A DNA stretch of 64,000 nucleotides from an uncultured Bacilli bacterium (GTDB lineage Bacteria; Bacillota_I; Bacilli_A; RF39; UBA660): the NCBI GenBank assembly GCA_934130175.1, contig CAKOXP010000004.1, forward strand, positions 1 through 64,000, written 5' to 3'. Below are positions 62,827 to 64,000 of the stretch, piece by piece. A program made the position numbers and the translations under genes. Within the stretch, counting starts at the first letter, position 1. Each line of letters starts with the position of its first letter. The notes beneath the pieces were generated by a model. It was not told the DNA's origin, ran no database searches, and was given only the letters and a program-made list of their open reading frames with translations.

Positions 62827-64000
62827 AATTATTAAAAACTTTCAAGAAAAAAGAATGGTTGTTAGCTATAATTAGTTTTCTTTTAATCTTTTTTCAAGTA
62901 TGGTTAGAATTAAAGATGCCAGACTATATGTCCAAAATAACACAATTAGTTCAAACTGATGGAAGTAGCATGAAAGCTATTTTAGAAAATGGTGGCTATA
63001 TGTTAGCTTGTGCTTTTGGTAGTTTAATTGCTGCTATTATTGTTGGTTATTTAATATCAATTATTTCAGCAACTTTTTCAAAAAGAACGAGAAAGATGAT
63101 ATTTACAAAAGTAGAAGAGTTAGCTATCCATGAGGTGAAACAATTCTCTACTAATAGTTTAATTACTAGAACAACTAATGATATTACACAAATAGAAATG
63201 TTAATAGCTATGGGTCTACAATTACTTATTAAGGCACCAATTACAGCAATATGGGCAGTAACAAAAATTCTAAATAAGAGTGTAGAGTGGAGTATTATAA
63301 CAGCTATTGCTGTAGTGATATTACTTTCCGTTATCGCAAGTTTAGTAATTATTGTGATGCCAAGATTTAAAATAGTTCAAAAATTAACAGATTCAATCAA
63401 TGGTGTTACAAGAGAAAATCTAACTGGTATTAGGGTTGTAAGAGCGTTTAATGCTGAAAAATATCAAGAAGATAAGTTTGAAGATGTAAATAATAAACTA
63501 ACAAACTTACAATTATTCAATCAAAAGAAATTTGCAATTATGTCTCCAATCATGTATTTGGTAATGTATTTCCTAACTTTATCAATTTACTTTGTAGGAG
63601 CAAAATTAATTGATAATGCTCTAATGGCTGATAAAATAGCTCTATTTGGCGATATGGTAGTATTTTCATCATATGCTATGCAAATTATTATGTCATTTTT
63701 GATGCTTGCAATGATCTTTATGATGCTACCACGTGCTCAAGTGTCTGCTAAACGTATCAATGAAGTATTAGACACTGATATCACTATTAAAGATGGAGAG
63801 CTAGATAAAGATACAACGGACTTAAGAGGCTATGTTGAATTTAAAAATGTTTCCTTTAAGTATCCTGATGCTGAAGAGTATTTACTTGAAAATATTTCAT
63901 TTAAAGCTAAAAAAGGAGAAACTATTGCTTTTATCGGATCAACTGGTTCAGGTAAATCAAGTTTAATTAACTTAGTACCAAGATTTTATGATGCAACAAG
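62820..64000 (+). CDS. ABC exporter half-transporter (3' end cut off by window)
   Basis: The start is ATG 62820, overlapping the stop of the preceding gene (7 bases). Reading on: MLKLLKTFKKKEWLLAIISF with six TM segments to ~300, including EVKQFSTNSLITRTTNDITQ (coupling region), TGIRVVRAFNAE, and then VEFKNVSFKYPDAEEYLLEN and Walker A GSTGSGKSS near 63936. The signature and Walker B lie beyond the window. It is a multidrug-type exporter, probably half of a heterodimer. Confidence 0.85.
   Translation, partial: MLKLLKTFKKKEWLLAIISFLLIFFQVWLELKMPDYMSKITQLVQTDGSSMKAILENGGYMLACAFGSLIAAIIVGYLISIISATFSKRTRKMIFTKVEELAIHEVKQFSTNSLITRTTNDITQIEMLIAMGLQLLIKAPITAIWAVTKILNKSVEWSIITAIAVVILLSVIASLVIIVMPRFKIVQKLTDSINGVTRENLTGIRVVRAFNAEKYQEDKFEDVNNKLTNLQLFNQKKFAIMSPIMYLVMYFLTLSIYFVGAKLIDNALMADKIALFGDMVVFSSYAMQIIMSFLMLAMIFMMLPRAQVSAKRINEVLDTDITIKDGELDKDTTDLRGYVEFKNVSFKYPDAEEYLLENISFKAKKGETIAFIGSTGSGKSSLINLVPRFYDAT

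Overview
The window is a very AT-rich bacterial chromosome segment with Gram-positive (Bacillota) gene content. Gene order points to a Bacilli-type lineage: rpsT/gpr/spoIIP, comN-secDF-rel-dtd, rplU-prp-rpmA-obg, topA then xerC, yfmF-yfmH, and a split RNase J family. L27 carries the N-terminal extension that is cleaved by Prp, and the sporulation genes gpr and spoIIP are intact, so the lineage is or recently was spore-forming. Stops behave as in the standard bacterial code. Many A-rich surface proteins and fusion genes suggest an uncultured gut Bacilli (RF39/RFN20/Erysipelotrichia-like). That placement is inference, because no rRNA gene is present.

Layout. 1-2.9 kb is a surface/accessory stretch: the end of a surface protein with a GC-shifted C-terminal cassette, an Rpn/PD-(D/E)XK gene with an apparent ATA start, and a secreted phage-fibre-like protein behind a promoter whose spacer holds nine Gs. 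2.9-11.4 kb is housekeeping: mtaB, recD2, a transglutaminase-like protein, rpsT, gpr, spoIIP, rplS and lepB. 11.5-15 kb holds a heterodimeric ABC exporter whose degenerate residues fall in one composite ATP site. 15-16.6 kb holds two HD hydrolases. 16.6-20.6 kb is a decayed accessory island: a kinase-like pseudogene, gene fragments, a GNAT, a remnant of a mobile-element replication region with phased A-tracts, and an APH-fold kinase.

20.7-34.5 kb is a dense forward-strand core: rbgA, an NTase-RNase HII fusion, an NrnB-like DHH nuclease, topA, xerC, comN, secDF, rel, dtd and an AI-2E-family permease. 34.8-36.1 kb encodes a TasA-like surface protein with a C-terminal domain resembling the one at position 1. 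36.2-45 kb has deoD, yfmF/yfmH, a YidD-lipoprotein fusion on the minus strand, rnc, a Nudix hydrolase, a RNase J paralogue with an altered metal-binding motif, and a DUF402 protein. 45.3-48.6 kb is a lipid module: a HAD-acyl-CoA synthetase fusion followed by a PlsC-type acyltransferase. 48.6-53 kb is a phosphorelay: a hybrid kinase and two tandem HPt-receiver proteins. 53-56.9 kb is rplU-prp-rpmA, obg and two tRNAs. 57-59.1 kb is small lineage-specific genes. 59.1-61.7 kb is a metal-efflux operon with paired operators, a CadC/ArsR regulator, a free-standing HMA protein and a P-type ATPase. The window ends in a TetR regulator, a zinc-ribbon membrane protein and an ABC exporter cut off at the edge.

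No CRISPR array, complete insertion sequence, rRNA or reverse transcriptase was seen. The most interesting items are the poly-G promoter, the YidD-lipoprotein fusion with an internal start, the HAD-acyl-CoA synthetase fusion with its acyltransferase, and the NTase-RNase HII fusion.
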